Assembly: GCA_009746045.1 (NCBI GenBank)
Contig: RPFO01002078.1
Coordinates: forward strand, 540,209-604,208
Source: Mesostigma viride
Lineage: Eukaryota; Streptophyta; Mesostigmatophyceae; Mesostigmatales; Mesostigmataceae
Direction: 5' to 3'
DNA length: 64,000 nt
Below are positions 63,502-64,000 of the stretch, one piece after another. Made by a program: the position numbers and the translations under genes. A model generated the notes under the pieces. The model saw nothing but the letters and a program-made list of their open reading frames with translations. It was not told the origin of the DNA and made no database searches. Numbering within the stretch: the first letter of the stretch is position 1; the number at the start of each line of letters is the position of its first letter.

Positions 63502-64000
63502 TGTAATCGACGATAAGATTTCACGGCAGAGAAAACGCGAGGTAAATTTGTTTAAAAGACGCTTTCGAAGATGGGGAAATTTCTTTTTCACGGGGCGGTA
63601 GGATCACCTCACGCGTCCCTCTTGACCCTCTCCGGTGACGCGCAGTGCAAAGATTTAACCATGAAGGAGAGGATGATGTTCGGTGGTGCCCCGAATCGCG
63701 GATCTCGGTCAATATTCCGCGAAAAGCAGGCGAAAAGATGCAATTGGCTTGGCCAGTCAGCAAATCTGTTGCCCTGTCAGCCAAAGTCTTGCGTTTCCTA
63801 GCCAGGATTGGTCCATCTGCGATCTTGCGACATCAGGGCTACCAGTAGCTCTTCTTTTCGTGGCATTTGGGGCCCCGGGCCGCGTCCAGCCGTCCGCTTG
63901 AAACCGAGCAAGACTGCAACAAGGCACGGGAGCAGCCTTGTGGTTCGCTGCCACAAGTATCTTGCGAAAAGTCGGGAGAAAGCCGCCTAAGCTGCCACGT
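63502..64000. other. upstream region of AGPase-like gene
   Basis: Presumed 5' UTR and promoter. No TATA box, divergent gene or repeat could be assigned with confidence. Confidence 0.35.

Overview
The window looks like nuclear DNA of a starch-making green alga, most likely a core chlorophyte. Genes are split by many introns. An ADP-glucose pyrophosphorylase subunit gene with a plastid-targeting-like N-terminus lies at the right end. A secreted Cys-rich protein gene ending in a root-cap-type domain fills the middle. The mobile elements (split-direct-repeat tyrosine-recombinase retroelements, piggyBac, hAT, LINEs with a restriction-like endonuclease) suit volvocine-type algae. TGTAA-type poly(A) signals follow both host genes. 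No prokaryotic operon, CRISPR array or rRNA gene is seen.

Layout. 1-14.4 kb is a nest of transposons. LINE fragments and a G-rich repeat are split at 1801/7482 by a 5.7 kb inverted-repeat DNA transposon with CTGAGA-type subterminal repeats. A piggyBac element (8063-11395) with an intact transposase ORF and TTAA ends follows, then a decayed L1-type LINE. 15.5-19.4 kb holds three 3' ends of a LINE with a zinc knuckle and restriction-like endonuclease. 19.8-20.7 kb is an ORF1-only LINE derivative.

22.2-48.4 kb is one host gene on the plus strand. Seven short exons, all multiples of three and all bounded by phase-1 introns, each encode one 4-Cys module. Two larger exons encode an SEA-like stretch and a root-cap/vWD-like domain. 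Its introns are loaded with insertions: a hAT element, an inverted-repeat element, a TA-flanked MITE, long mini- and microsatellites, and three elements with A1-B1-A2-B2 split direct repeats (one coding, two non-autonomous), all in the same orientation and antisense to the gene.

48.9-54.8 kb is LINE debris: C-terminal fragments, a second ORF1-only copy, and a LINE whose RT core is replaced by about 1.4 kb of (CTG)n(TGG)n. 56.2-63.5 kb is a 13-exon AGPase-like gene on the minus strand. It can be read through as 577 codons. It has a degenerate nucleotide-binding loop and an exact 116-bp tandem duplication that gives three copies of a 20-residue exon segment.

Exon boundaries were worked out by hand from splice consensus, frame and family similarity. 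No searches were run.
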